DNA of 64,000 nucleotides from Pseudomonadota bacterium (GTDB lineage Bacteria > Pseudomonadota > Gammaproteobacteria > Acidiferrobacterales > Acidiferrobacteraceae), in contig JAKARI010000005.1 in assembly GCA_021819245.1 (NCBI GenBank), positions 34,241 through 98,240 of the forward strand. The letters run 5' to 3'. Shown here piece by piece: positions 51,848 through 60,204 of the stretch (position 1 is its first letter; the number at the start of each line of letters is the position of its first letter). A model generated the notes under the pieces. It saw nothing but the letters and a program-made list of their open reading frames with translations, did not search any database and had not been told where the DNA came from. The position numbers and the translations under genes were made by a program.

Positions 51848-53499
51848 TGCTGTCGGAACTCCTTATCCGGTCGTTTGTGGTCATAGACGAGCTGCGGATC
51901 CCGCTCGGACCCGGGCTTTCGGTCGTGACCGGCGAGACCGGCGCCGGCAAGTCCGTGCTCGTCGATGCCCTGGGGCTCGTGCTGGGCTCGCGTGCGGACG
52001 CCGGGGCCATTCGTACCGGGGCCGATGCCGCCGAGGTGATCGCCACCTTCGATCTTGCCCCGGACAGCCCGGCGCGCGCCTGGCTTCGTGAGCGCGATCT
52101 TACGGCCGACGCCGATCAGTGCATCGTGCGCCGCATCGTCGCGCCCGACCGGTCCCGGGCGTTCATAAACGCGACCCCGGTCCCCTTGCAGATGCTGCGC
52201 GACTTAAGTGAACAACTGCTGGACCTCCATGGACAGCACGAGCACCAGGCCCTCATGCGTAAAGACATGCAGCGCACGCTGCTCGATGCCTATGCCGGCG
52301 CCGAGGGCGAGGCCCAGGCGCTGGCGGAGGCCATGGCGGCCCTGCAATCGGCGCGCAGCCGCCATAACGCCTTGCAGGAGGCCGCCGAACAACGCGCCGC
52401 GCGGGCGTCTTTGGTGCGTTATCAGCTCGATGAACTCGAGGCCCTCCGGCCGGAGACCGGCGAATGGCAGGGGCTCAACGCCGCGGAACGGCGCCTGGCC
52501 CATGCCCAGGAGCTCACGTCAGGCATAAGCACTCTCATCACGGCGCTCAGCGAGGGAGAAGAGGCGCTCTCCTTGCAGATCGAGCGAGCCCTGAGTGCCC
52601 TGCGGCCGCTTGCGCGCCATGAGCCGCGGCTCGCCGAGGTCGAGGGCCTGTTGGCGAGCGCCGGGGTCGAGATCGGCGAGGCGGCCATCGCCTTAAATCG
52701 CATTGCCGCCGGCGTCGAGAGCGAACCCCTGGACCTCCCGGCGCTCGAGTCACGGGTGAGCCGCTGGCATGAGCTCGCGCGCAAGCACCGCGTCCCCCCT
52801 GAGGAGCTGCCGGGGCTTTGGACACAACTTGCAACGGAGCACGAATCCCTGCAAGGCGACGGCGAGGCGATCGCAGGGCTTGCCCGGGAGATCGCAGGGC
52901 GCGAAGACGAGGCCCTGGCGATCGCAGAGGCGCTGAGCACCAAGCGCGCCGCATCCGCACCCACCCTGGCGCGCGCGGTCACCGAGGAGATGGGCCGCCT
53001 GGGGCTGGGGTCCGCGCGCCTGCAGGTGGCCCTTACGCCCGAGGAATTATCCGCGCACGGGCGCGAGGGCATCGAGTTCCTGGTGAGCCCGGCACCGGAC
53101 GCGCCCTTCAAGCCGCTTGCCAAGATCGCCTCGGGCGGCGAACTCTCGCGCATCAGCCTCGCGCTGCAGGTGGTGCTCGCCGACGTATGCGCGGGCCCGA
53201 CACTCGTGTTCGACGAGGTTGATGTCGGCATCGGCGGCGCGGTGGCGGAGATCGTGGGTCTGAGGCTCCACGAGCTCTCCAGGACCCGTCAGGTCCTGTG
53301 CATCACCCACCTCCCGCAGGTGGCGGCGCAAGGCGACACCCATCTGCTCGTCGAAAAGGGCCAAACCGGGGGGCGCACCATAAGTTCCGTGGAGGTCCTG
53401 ACACAGAAACGGCGCATCGAGGAGATCGCGCGCATGCTCGGCGGAATCGCCGTAAGCGAGCGCACGCGGGCGCTCGCGCGGGACATGCTCCGTGGATAG
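51847..53499 (+). CDS. recN: DNA repair protein RecN
   Basis: An SMC-like ATPase for double-strand break repair, 550 residues. Walker A is GETGAGKSVLVDALG near the start, then a long coiled coil with QLLDLHGQHEHQAL before it. The C-terminal head has KIASGGELSRISLALQVVL (signature) and TLVFDEVDVGIGGAVAEIVG (Walker B). The upstream six in-frame codons belong to nadK. Confidence 0.96.
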   Translation: MLSELLIRSFVVIDELRIPLGPGLSVVTGETGAGKSVLVDALGLVLGSRADAGAIRTGADAAEVIATFDLAPDSPARAWLRERDLTADADQCIVRRIVAPDRSRAFINATPVPLQMLRDLSEQLLDLHGQHEHQALMRKDMQRTLLDAYAGAEGEAQALAEAMAALQSARSRHNALQEAAEQRAARASLVRYQLDELEALRPETGEWQGLNAAERRLAHAQELTSGISTLITALSEGEEALSLQIERALSALRPLARHEPRLAEVEGLLASAGVEIGEAAIALNRIAAGVESEPLDLPALESRVSRWHELARKHRVPPEELPGLWTQLATEHESLQGDGEAIAGLAREIAGREDEALAIAEALSTKRAASAPTLARAVTEEMGRLGLGSARLQVALTPEELSAHGREGIEFLVSPAPDAPFKPLAKIASGGELSRISLALQVVLADVCAGPTLVFDEVDVGIGGAVAEIVGLRLHELSRTRQVLCITHLPQVAAQGDTHLLVEKGQTGGRTISSVEVLTQKRRIEEIARMLGGIAVSERTRALARDMLRG

Positions 53500-53980
53500 G
53501 CGCGCCGGGACCCCCAAAGTGCGGCCGGCGCGCATAGCCGACGTCCCGATCATCCACCACTTTCTCGAGATTTATGCGGCCAAGGGCAATCTGCTGCCGC
53601 GCACCATGAACGAGATCTATCGCCACCTGCGCGACTTTTTCGTGATCGAGGTCGATGAGCAGGTGGCGGCCATCGGGGCGCTCGAGATCTTCACCGAGGA
53701 CCTAGGCGAGGTCCGAAGCCTGGTGGTGGCCGAGGACTATGAGCGCCGCGGCCTTGGGCGCCTCATGGTCCAACGCATCATCGCCGAGGCCCGGCAACTG
53801 GGCCTGCGCCGGCTCATGGCCCTGACCTATGTCCCGGCCTTCTTTCACAAACTCGGGTTCGTCACCGTATCCATGGATACACTCCCCGAAAAGGTCTGGA
53901 ACGTATGCGTCAAATGCTACAAATACAATAACTGCGACGAGGTGGCGGTGCTGCTCAATCTGGGTCGCCACCACCCCTAG
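53492..53980 (+). CDS. GNAT acetyltransferase, short N-acetylglutamate-synthase type
   Basis: 162 residues. VRPARIADVPIIHHFLEIYAAKGNLLPRT starts a GNAT fold; EVRSLVVAEDYERRGLGRLM is motif A for acetyl-CoA, and AFFHKLGFVTVSMDTLPEKVW plus CVKCYKYNNCDEVAVLL at the end match stand-alone NAGS proteins, which lack the kinase-like domain of classical ArgA. If so it makes N-acetylglutamate for arginine synthesis. GTG start overlaps the recN stop by 8 bases; its own stop overlaps the convergent fur stop by 4. Confidence 0.78.
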   Translation: MDRRAGTPKVRPARIADVPIIHHFLEIYAAKGNLLPRTMNEIYRHLRDFFVIEVDEQVAAIGALEIFTEDLGEVRSLVVAEDYERRGLGRLMVQRIIAEARQLGLRRLMALTYVPAFFHKLGFVTVSMDTLPEKVWNVCVKCYKYNNCDEVAVLLNLGRHHP

Positions 53981-54435
53981 GGCGTGCCGGTCCCGGGGAT
54001 GCGCTTCTTGGAGCAGCGGCCCTCGCGCTTCATGCCCAGGCAGGTGCCATACATATAGAGGGAGTGGCTGTCGACGTGAAAGCCCAGGGTCTCGGCCACG
54101 CGCCGCTGGCGCTCCTCGATGGCCGGATCGTAGAACTCGAAGACCTCGCCGCATTCCACGCACACGACGTGGTCATGATGCCCGCCCTGATTGATCTCAA
54201 AGACCGAACGCCCGCCCTCGAAGTTGTGGCGAATAACGAGGCCCGCGCTCTCGAACTGGGTCAGGACCCGGTAGACGGTGGCAAGGCCTACCTCCTCACC
54301 CATGTCCAAAAGCGCCTTATAGACATCCTCGGCGGTCATGTGCCGGGCCCGCGGTTCCTCGAGGATGCTTAAGATCTTAAGGCGCGGCAGCGTGGCCTTG
54401 AGGCCCGCCTTCTTCAAATCGGTGCTATCACTCAT
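53977..54435 (-). CDS. fur: Ferric uptake regulator
   Basis: An iron-responsive repressor of 152 residues. The winged helix (TLPRLKILSILEE, MTAEDVYKALLDMGEEVGLATVYRVLTQFE) is followed by GGHHDHVVCVECGEVFEF with metal ligands and the first CxxC, then CLGMKREGRC. It is divergent from bamE, the standard gammaproteobacterial arrangement. Confidence 0.96.
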   Translation of the reverse strand: MSDSTDLKKAGLKATLPRLKILSILEEPRARHMTAEDVYKALLDMGEEVGLATVYRVLTQFESAGLVIRHNFEGGRSVFEINQGGHHDHVVCVECGEVFEFYDPAIEERQRRVAETLGFHVDSHSLYMYGTCLGMKREGRCSKKRIPGTGTP

Positions 54436-54528
54436 TGTCTTTGTCCCGCGCTTTTGCCTTGACGGTGGCTATAGTGTAATTTGTCGGCTTCGGCCCACGG
54501 AAAGCCAGTGTAAACTAGAACGATTCCC

Positions 54529-54876
54529 ATGCAAAAACCGAATGTGCTCTACCTTGCGCTGGCCTCGGCTGCGCTCAGCGGTTGCCATTTGCTCTATCGT
54601 CCGACCGTTCAGCAGGGCAACGTCATCACGGCGCGTATGATCGCCGGTCTGCACCTCGGCATGACGAAAAACGAGGTCTCCTACGATCTCGGGGTGCCTG
54701 CGATTCGCGACCCGTTCCATCCCAACCGCTGGGACTACTACTATTCCCTGAAACGCAACTACAAGCCGCTCATAGCCGAACACTTTACCTTGTATTTCAA
54801 GAACGGGCGGCTTGCGCGCATCGTGGGCACACCGCGCCCTACCCCGGGCTATATCTACGGGAAGTCCCACTCGTGA
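54529..54876 (+). CDS. bamE: Outer membrane assembly lipoprotein BamE
   Basis: A component of the BAM complex, 115 residues. A lipoprotein signal ends in the lipobox ALSGC (Cys 19). The SmpA/OmlA domain has LHLGMTKNEVSYDLGVPAIRDPF and RWDYYYSLKR. Its 3' end overlaps the convergent rnfH by 38 bases. Confidence 0.94.
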   Translation: MQKPNVLYLALASAALSGCHLLYRPTVQQGNVITARMIAGLHLGMTKNEVSYDLGVPAIRDPFHPNRWDYYYSLKRNYKPLIAEHFTLYFKNGRLARIVGTPRPTPGYIYGKSHS

Positions 54877-55150
54877 CGGCGGCGCGACGTCGGCGGCTCA
54901 CCTTGGGGTCCTCGGGCAAAGGCGCATAAATCTCGACGCGGTCGAAGGGCCTGACGGGATCGCTCAAGGTGGCAAACCGCCCGAATAGGCCGACCCGCCG
55001 CGCGCGGATGTCGAGCCCCGGATAGTCCTCGAGGAGACCGGATTGGCGAATGGCGTCGAACACGCTGCCCCCGGGCGTCAGGTGCACCCAGCGAACATCG
55101 GGCACAGGGGTCGCATAGACCACCTCGATGGGCCAGTCAGCGCGCGCCAT
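54839..55150 (-). CDS. rnfH: RnfH/UPF0125 family protein
   Basis: A 103-residue beta-grasp (ubiquitin-like) protein of unknown function. IEVVYATPVPDVRWVHLTPGGSV, IRARRVGLFGRFATLSDPVRPFDRVEIYAPL and the DPKVSRRRRA tail are the family pattern. ATG 55150 overlaps the ratA stop; the much longer open frame upstream is the ratA gene in another register. ratA-rnfH pairing is conserved. Confidence 0.92.
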   Translation of the reverse strand: MARADWPIEVVYATPVPDVRWVHLTPGGSVFDAIRQSGLLEDYPGLDIRARRVGLFGRFATLSDPVRPFDRVEIYAPLPEDPKVSRRRRAAVTSGTSRRYSPG

Positions 55151-55571
55151 AGACCTCACGCGCGCGCCTCTTGAAGCTGTCGACCAGACTGTTGGCGATG
55201 GTCGCGAACACCGGCCCCACGGCCAGCGCGAGCAGGCGGCTTGCAAAATCAAACTCGAGATCGAGGCTGATCCGGCTGCCGAGCTCACCCACCTGGGTAA
55301 AACGCCACGAGCCCTCGAGCCGGCTAAATGGCCCACGCACCAGACGAATATCCATGCGTCCCGGCGAATGGGTATTGCGTGTCGTAAAGGTCTTGTGGAC
55401 CCCCCCGAAGGCCATGTCGATGTCCGCGACCAGACCCGACTCATCCCGCTCCAGCACCCGCGCCCCCGCACACCAGGGCAGAAACCGCGGATAGCCCTCG
55501 ACATCGGCCACGAGCTCGTACATCTCTTGCGCGCTATAGGGCACGAGCGCGCTCTTGCTGATCGTTGTCAC
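55137..55571 (-). CDS. ratA: RatA/Coq10-type START-fold protein
   Basis: 144 residues. ISKSALVPYSAQEMYELVADVEGYPRFLPWC is the hallmark N-terminus of the Coq10/RatA family, followed by the hydrophobic-pocket strands and the C-terminal helix (FATIANSLVDSFKRRAREVYG). In E. coli RatA has been reported to block 70S assembly; a role in ubiquinone binding is the alternative. It begins in a 4-base overlap with the upstream transporter stop and overlaps rnfH downstream. Confidence 0.92.
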   Translation of the reverse strand: MTTISKSALVPYSAQEMYELVADVEGYPRFLPWCAGARVLERDESGLVADIDMAFGGVHKTFTTRNTHSPGRMDIRLVRGPFSRLEGSWRFTQVGELGSRISLDLEFDFASRLLALAVGPVFATIANSLVDSFKRRAREVYGAR

Positions 55572-56926
55572 AATACCAACCTAGGTGCAGTAAGAATCAC
55601 GACCAGGACCGCCGCGGGCACGAGCAGGCGCAAGGCCCAGAACCAGAGGCGAGCCAAGCCACCAAGCGGCTTACCTCGGCCGAAAAGCCCGTCCGGGGCC
55701 CAGCCCATGATCAGGCTTAAGCCCCCCGCGCCCCACGGCAACAAGACATTCACGGCAACAATCATGACCACATCGAGCAGGCCGAGGGTCTTTAGTCGCC
55801 CAAAGAAGGTAAACGAAAAGGCCCACGACTTCAAAGAGAGCGTCAAGACCGTGCCGGTGACGAAGGCCGCCAATCCCAACCCTAAGGCCGCGCGCGCGCG
55901 TGGAAGTCCGCGTGCCGTCAAAAGCTGCATGGCAGGCTCGAGCCATGCGACACAAGAGAGCCAGGCCGCCGAGATGAGACCCAGGTAACACAACGCCGCC
56001 ACGAGCGCCCCGTGCGGCAACCGCGCCCCCAGAAGCGGCAGGGTCTCGAACAAAAACCCGCCGCCTGCCAGCGGGTTGAGGCCCGCGGCATAGACCAGGG
56101 AGGCGAGCGCAAAGCCCCCAAGCCAGGCGATGAAGACCTGCGCCAGCACCAGCGCCAAGGCGACACGCCCGGCCGATACCGAACTGCGCAAAGACACCCC
56201 ATAGGCCAAGAGCGCGGCGGTGCCCAGGCCCGGCCCAAAAAAGGCCTGCGAGAGCGCGACCAGGATCATTTTGGCGCCCGAGGGCGCCGCCCGTGGCGCC
56301 AGCAAGGCCGGGGCGCTCACGAAAAAACTGCCTCGGGTCGCGGCAAAGACGAGGAGCACGGCAAAGAGCGCCAGGAGCCCCGGCACGACGAGATACGACA
56401 GCTCCTCGATCGCCCGCAGCCCCCCCGCCGCGATCAGAAAGACCAGCACCAAAAACACGGCCTGCCACGCCAGGGCACGCCAAGGCTCGCTCGCCAAATG
56501 CGCGAAGCGCGCCTCCACGAAGGCCGCGGTCGCCCCGCGGAAATCCCCGGCCAAGGCGGCGTGCAGATACGACAACATCCAGCCCGCCACCACCGCCACA
56601 TAGCACAACATGAGAAACCCGCCCAGCGCTGCGGCGCGCACCGCCCAGCGCCAGGCGCGCCCGGGCACGGCCTGGGCGATGGTGGCGGCGGTAGCCGAAT
56701 CCGCGCCGATGCGGCGCCCCACCGTAAGTTCACCCGCAAAGAGCGGCCAAGCGATCACGAGCAAGACGGTGGCATAGACCCAGACGAAGGTCCCGCCGCC
56801 ATAATGGGCCAGGAGATACGGGAACTCGGAAAAGGAGTCCATGCCCGCGAGCGCCCCGAGGCCTGCCAGGAAAAACCGCGGGAGGGACGACCACAGGGCC
56901 ACCGGATTGTCAGATGCGCCGGACAT
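55568..56926 (-). CDS. Neurotransmitter:sodium symporter (NSS)-family transporter
   Basis: About 452 residues with 11-12 TM segments. The first, [30 protein letters not shown], corresponds to the NSS TM1 region (NxxRFPYLxxxNGGGAF in well-studied members), with the unwound Gly pair kept but the sodium-site and Arg positions altered. [18 protein letters not shown] matches TM6. Substrate and ion coupling are unknown. The start was placed at [12 protein letters not shown] (56926). ratA is translationally coupled behind it, an unusual partner. Confidence 0.78.
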   Translation of the reverse strand: MSGASDNPVALWSSLPRFFLAGLGALAGMDSFSEFPYLLAHYGGGTFVWVYATVLLVIAWPLFAGELTVGRRIGADSATAATIAQAVPGRAWRWAVRAAALGGFLMLCYVAVVAGWMLSYLHAALAGDFRGATAAFVEARFAHLASEPWRALAWQAVFLVLVFLIAAGGLRAIEELSYLVVPGLLALFAVLLVFAATRGSFFVSAPALLAPRAAPSGAKMILVALSQAFFGPGLGTAALLAYGVSLRSSVSAGRVALALVLAQVFIAWLGGFALASLVYAAGLNPLAGGGFLFETLPLLGARLPHGALVAALCYLGLISAAWLSCVAWLEPAMQLLTARGLPRARAALGLGLAAFVTGTVLTLSLKSWAFSFTFFGRLKTLGLLDVVMIVAVNVLLPWGAGGLSLIMGWAPDGLFGRGKPLGGLARLWFWALRLLVPAAVLVVILTAPRLVL

Positions 56927-57004
56927 AACCCACACTCTAAACGAATCCCCCTTCGGGCGAATAGGCCTTGCGCGGGCGCGCCTCCTTGGGCACCATGCCG
57001 GACC

Positions 57005-57475
57005 ATGGCCCGCCCCAAGGACACCGAACCGCGCATCATCGCCCAAAACAAGAAGGCGTGGCACGACTACTTCATCGAACAGCGCTTTGAGGCTGGGATC
57101 GTCTTGCAGGGCTGGGAGGCCAAAAGCCTGCGCGATGGGCGCGCCCAGCTAAAGGAAAGCTACGTCATTATTCAAAAGGGCGAGGTCTTTCTGTTCGGGG
57201 CCCATTTCTCACCCCTCAAAACCACCTCGACCCATATCAAGGCCGACCCCACCCGTACCCGCAAGCTGCTCCTGCATAGGCTTGAGATCAGCCGCCTGAT
57301 CGGGGCGGTCGAACGTCGCGGCTACACCCTCGTGCCCCTGTCCCTGTACTGGAAATTCGGCCGCGCCAAACTCGAGATCGCGCTCGCGAAAGGCAAAAAA
57401 CAGCATGACAAGCGGGCCGCAGTCAAAGAACGGGAATCCGCCCGCGAGCAGGAGCGCGCCATCAAGCAACACTGA
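57005..57475 (+). CDS. smpB: SsrA-binding protein SmpB
   Basis: A tmRNA partner for ribosome rescue, 156 residues. [43 protein letters not shown] and the late [23 protein letters not shown] are diagnostic; the basic C-terminal tail is present. ATG 57005; a nearby upstream ATG is out of frame. It is divergent from the NSS gene and 190 bp upstream of ssrA. Confidence 0.96.
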   Translation: MARPKDTEPRIIAQNKKAWHDYFIEQRFEAGIVLQGWEAKSLRDGRAQLKESYVIIQKGEVFLFGAHFSPLKTTSTHIKADPTRTRKLLLHRLEISRLIGAVERRGYTLVPLSLYWKFGRAKLEIALAKGKKQHDKRAAVKERESAREQERAIKQH

Positions 57476-57623
57476 CCGCGCCACCGGCATCGGCGCAAGC
57501 ACCCTTTGTGCATGATGCCGACCCGCTCACTCTGGGCGGGCCCGGATGCCGTAAACGATGCGACCCGGCGCGCATGGCACGCTCGCATACCGCCCAGGAA
57601 CGCGGCCGCGCCGCCCGTGGGCT

Positions 57624-57654
57624 TTGTCCGTCAGCCCCCCTTTTGTGGTATGAT
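57624..57654 (+). promoter_or_regulatory. Probable ssrA promoter
   Basis: TATGAT (57649-57654) lies 11 bases ahead of the mature tmRNA 5' end; the best -35 candidate TTGTCC (57624-57629) is 19 bases upstream, slightly long spacing. Confidence 0.5.
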
Positions 57655-57665
57655 GGCTCCACCAT

Positions 57666-58017
57666 GGGGACGATCGGATTCGACGTGGATTGCGACGCCT
57701 TCAGGGCATGCCGAGGTGCAGGGTTCCTCGTAAATCCAACTGCAAAACCATAGTTGCCAACGACGACAACTACGCCTTAGCGGCTTAATCCCCGCTAACC
57801 GTCTCCCCGGTTCTTCCTGTGGGCTGGGATGAGACGGTCATATACGCAGGATCGTGACGCGGTGTGCCTGTTACTGCGCCATTAAATGCAAGCAGGCTCA
57901 ACCCATGGCCATCCTGTCTGCCGGAGGGCAATGGGCGATACCATAGACAGACTACGCATGTAGAACTGACTGGCCGAGGATTTGCGGACGCGGGTTCGAT
58001 TCCCGCCGTCTCCACCA
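57666..58017 (+). ncRNA. ssrA: Transfer-messenger RNA (tmRNA)
   Basis: A 352-base one-piece tmRNA. The 5' GGGGACG pairs with CGTCTCC before the encoded CCA (58015-58017); the T arm has GGGTTCGATTCCC. The tag frame starts with resume codon GCC at 57756 and reads ANDDNYALAA, then TAA (57786-57788); E. coli has ANDENYALAA. smpB is the upstream neighbour. The 3' end is used as an integration site (see the repeats). Confidence 0.97.
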
Positions 58018-58282
58018 ATAATGAAACCCCAAACCGTTCTCGGTTGGGGTTTTTTCTTGCCCGATCGCGCCGGTTCCCGCGTGTTGTTGGGGGTTCCTGC
58101 AAAAGCCTGCGGACTTCGCCGGTCAACCTCTCAGCCCGTTCCGGGCCACATTCCCCTCTCTCCTGGCCATTCCTCGCTCCGACCTCGCTCCCTGAAACTG
58201 GCCCGAAGTCCGCAAAGGCCGCAACTCAGGCTCTTATAGATCAGAGGGTTACGCGCGGACGAATCAATCGGTTGGATTGCAG
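58012..58282 (+). repeat. 271-bp direct repeat, left copy (ssrA 3' flank)
   Basis: Begins with the last six bases of ssrA (CCACCA) and runs through the terminator. It is the same as 62166-62436 except at 58086 (G vs C) and 58259 (A vs G). Inside it TGCGGACTTCG (58108-58118) and its reverse complement (58204-58214) form a spaced inverted pair that echoes TTTGCGGAC in the ssrA 3' part, reminiscent of integrase arm sites. It contains no gene. Confidence 0.93.
58025..58055 (+). terminator. ssrA terminator
   Basis: AACCCCAAACCG, loop TTCT, CGGTTGGGGTT with one bulged A, followed by six T residues. A second identical copy is at 62179-62209, inside the downstream repeat, without an ssrA gene in front of it. 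Confidence 0.88.
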
Positions 58283-58305
58283 CATCGGGTGGCGAAGGAA
58301 ACCAC

Positions 58306-58335
58306 TTGTCATGACAATGTCCGGACGAATACAAT
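58306..58335 (+). promoter_or_regulatory. Promoter/operator candidate of the tacAT-like pair
   Basis: TTGTCA (58306-58311), an 18-base spacer and TACAAT (58330-58335). The -35 box is half of a perfect 12-base palindrome TTGTCATGACAA (58306-58317), a plausible site for the ribbon-helix-helix antitoxin. Confidence 0.5.
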
Positions 58336-58368
58336 TTAAGGCATCCAAGATCAGTCCGGAGGGGCACC

Positions 58369-58647
58369 ATGAGCCCCCTGAATCTTCCCAAGACCGAACG
58401 CATTGACGTTCGCGCCAGTACGCCAGTCAAGCAACTACTGCAGGAAGCCGCGCGCGCCTGCCACAAGAACGTCAGCGAGTTCCTGCTCGACGCGGGGGTG
58501 ACGGCGGCCGCGCAGACGCTGGCGGATCGTCGCCAGTTCGTGCTCGACGAGACGCAGTGGCAGAAGTTCCAGGAGGCGCTGGACCGCCCGGTGCAAAGCA
58601 CGCCGCGCCTGAAAGAATTGCTGCGTGAACCTGGGGTGCTGGGTTGA
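58369..58647 (+). CDS. DUF1778/TacA-type antitoxin
   Basis: 92 residues. TERIDVRASTPVKQLLQEAARACHKNVSEFLLDAG is the ribbon-helix-helix DNA-binding part shared by TacA/AtaR antitoxins. The C-terminal segment (FVLDETQWQKFQEALDRPV, LKELLREP) is the region that wraps the toxin. A strong GGAGGGG site precedes the ATG. It is followed in a 4-base overlap by the acetyltransferase toxin. The pair appears intact. Confidence 0.9.
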   Translation: MSPLNLPKTERIDVRASTPVKQLLQEAARACHKNVSEFLLDAGVTAAAQTLADRRQFVLDETQWQKFQEALDRPVQSTPRLKELLREPGVLG

Positions 58648-59147
58648 GCAATGACTACTCACCCGTTCGCAAGCTCGCTGCAACGGATCAAGTCGATGCT
58701 TTCGACTGCGGCCAGGCCGCGCTGAACCAGTTTCTGCAGCGCTACGCGCTCGTCAACCAGAAGGCCAACAGCGCGCAGACCTATGTCTGCTGCCAGGGTG
58801 ACGTGGTGGTCGGCTTCTACAGCCTGGCCGTTGGTAGCGTCGATCCGATTGCTACGCCATCGAGAGTGATGAAGGGGCTGACGCGCCACCCAGTGCCGGT
58901 CATGATCCTGGCCCGGCTCGCGGTGGACAAGGAACATCGGCGCAAAGGACTGGGCCAGGCCTTGCTCAAGGACTCCCTGCTGCGCACGGCACAGGCTGCC
59001 GACATCGCCGGCATTCGCTGCCTGTTGGTGCATGCTAAGGACGACGCAGCGCGACAGTGGTACGAATCGTGGGAATTCGAGCCCAGCCCGACTGATCCGT
59101 ACCATCTATTCCTGATGCTCAAGGATCTCAAGGGCATGTTGAGCTGA
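58644..59147 (+). CDS. GNAT toxin, TacT type
   Basis: 167 residues. Toxins of this family acetylate the amino group on aminoacyl-tRNAs and stop translation. YSPVRKLAATDQVDAFDCGQAALNQFLQRYA is the typical N-terminus; ILARLAVDKEHRRKGLGQALL is the acetyl-CoA motif A; HAKDDAARQWYESWEFEP carries the conserved Tyr. The start is TTG at 58644, overlapping the antitoxin stop (TTGA), so it depends on coupling. First intact module of the ssrA island. Confidence 0.9.
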   Translation: MSNDYSPVRKLAATDQVDAFDCGQAALNQFLQRYALVNQKANSAQTYVCCQGDVVVGFYSLAVGSVDPIATPSRVMKGLTRHPVPVMILARLAVDKEHRRKGLGQALLKDSLLRTAQAADIAGIRCLLVHAKDDAARQWYESWEFEPSPTDPYHLFLMLKDLKGMLS

Positions 59148-59162
59148 GGTGGTGTCTCCACC

Positions 59163-59440
59163 TCAGAGCCCGACTCTCTCTCGCTGCTCATCCCGCAGCG
59201 CCGGCGGATCAACCGCCAGATCGAACAACGTGATGTGGTTCGGCAGTGCGTCGCGAGGATGGCAGCGACGATGTCGGGTGCCAGCGTGGTCAGGTTGACC
59301 ATCCTGCTCACGTAGCTGTTGTCGATTCCTTCGCGGGTGGCGATCTCCTTGAGTGACTTGACCTCGCCCGACTCCAGCATGGCCAGCCAGCGGTGACCTC
59401 TGGCCAGCGCCAGTTGCAGCGGTGTGGCCGCCGTATCCCA
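59163..59440 (-). pseudogene. Recombinase-associated HTH protein fragment (frameshifted)
   Basis: On the minus strand one frame reads TPLQLALARGHRWLAMLESG, EVKSLKEIATREGIDNSYVS and LTTLAPDIVAAIL, then the sequence continues one base out of register as DALPNHITLFDLAVDPPALRDEQ. Together they match the small helix-turn-helix proteins often found beside serine recombinases on mobile elements. One base is missing near 59257, and the 5' part is lost at the junction with the IS3-like sequence. Confidence 0.65.
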
Positions 59441-59469
59441 CGCCCTGGCTTTGGCTGCTTCGCCGTTGG

Positions 59470-59776
59470 TGCGGCGACCGAGGTCAAGCGCTGGTCGGCG
59501 GGCCGAAAGAAGCAAGTTGTGCTGCGCCTGTTGCGCGGCGAATCGGTCGATGCCCTGTCGCGTGAGCTGGCCGTGCCGATATACCGACTGGAGCAGTGGC
59601 GCGACCGCGCCCTGGCCGGCATGGATGTTGGCCTGAGGGAGCGAGAGAACGACCCTCTTGAGCGGCAGCTCGATGACGTCAACCGGCGCATCGGCGAACT
59701 CGTGATGGGGGTCGAGATCCTGCGCAAGGAAAGAGAGGTGCGCCGCCCTTTGGTCGGCAGGAGGTCGTCACGATGA
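59470..59776 (+). pseudogene. IS3-like transposase orfA, 5'-truncated
   Basis: The frame TEVKRWSAGRKKQVVLRLLRG, then ESVDALSRELAVPIYRLEQW is the HTH of this transposase group, with a leucine-zipper-like ending ELVMGVEILRKERE. No start codon with a ribosome site is seen at the left border. The stop overlaps the ATG of orfB (ATGA), the native arrangement. Confidence 0.7.
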
Positions 59777-60110
59777 GCCAGATGACCTCGCCGGGCACCG
59801 GCAAGCGCTACGGCCTGGCACGGGTCTGCCGGGTACTGGAGTTCCCCCGCGCGACGATCTACGCCCACCAGGCCAGGGAGACCTCCAAGGTCGTCCCGCC
59901 GCATCCGGCGCGGCGTGGGCCGAAGCCGAAGATGGCCGATGCCGAGCTGCTGGCGGCCATTCGTGCTGACCTCACGGCTTCGCCGTTCGTCGGCGAAGGC
60001 CATCGCAAGGTGTGGGCGCGGCTGCGTATCCTCTGCGGCATCCTGGTGTCCAAGGATCGCGTCCGCCGCCTGATGCGGGAGAACGCTTTGCTGTCGCCCC
60101 ATCGGGTGCA
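59470..60110 (+). mobile_element. Truncated IS3-family-like element
   Basis: Carries an orfA without an obvious start and the N-terminal quarter of orfB. The DDE catalytic core, the right end and any clear terminal inverted repeats are missing. Its left border cuts the recombinase-associated fragment and its right border abuts the remnant that starts near 60110. Confidence 0.7.
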
Positions 60111-60204
60111 GAATTACTTCGCGCGAAGTGGCTCATTTTTACTTTGCGTGTCAACGATCATGGAAATCCGCGTAAATCTGACCATACGCGTTTTTCGGGC
60201 ATGA
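59773..60204 (+). pseudogene. IS3-like transposase orfB, N-terminal remnant
   Basis: About 110 residues are recognisable: TGKRYGLARVCRVLEFPRAT, then AELLAAIRADLTASPFVGEG, HRKVWARLR and RVRRLMRENALLSPHRV. After about base 60110 the frame runs into unrelated sequence and ends. The rve/DDE domain is absent, so no transposition is possible. Confidence 0.75.

Noticed and set aside
54839..55504. 222-codon minus-strand frame as one long protein
   Set aside because: Only the last 103 codons (rnfH) match a family; the earlier part is ratA read in another register.
56012..57004. N-terminal extension of smpB across the NSS gene
   Set aside because: It is antisense to the transporter; SmpB starts at 57005 with the family's N-terminus.
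57976..58517. Proteins encoded over the ssrA 3' end and the 271-bp repeats
   Set aside because: The same short frames occur in both repeat copies because the DNA is duplicated; they overlap tmRNA and its terminator and have no family match.
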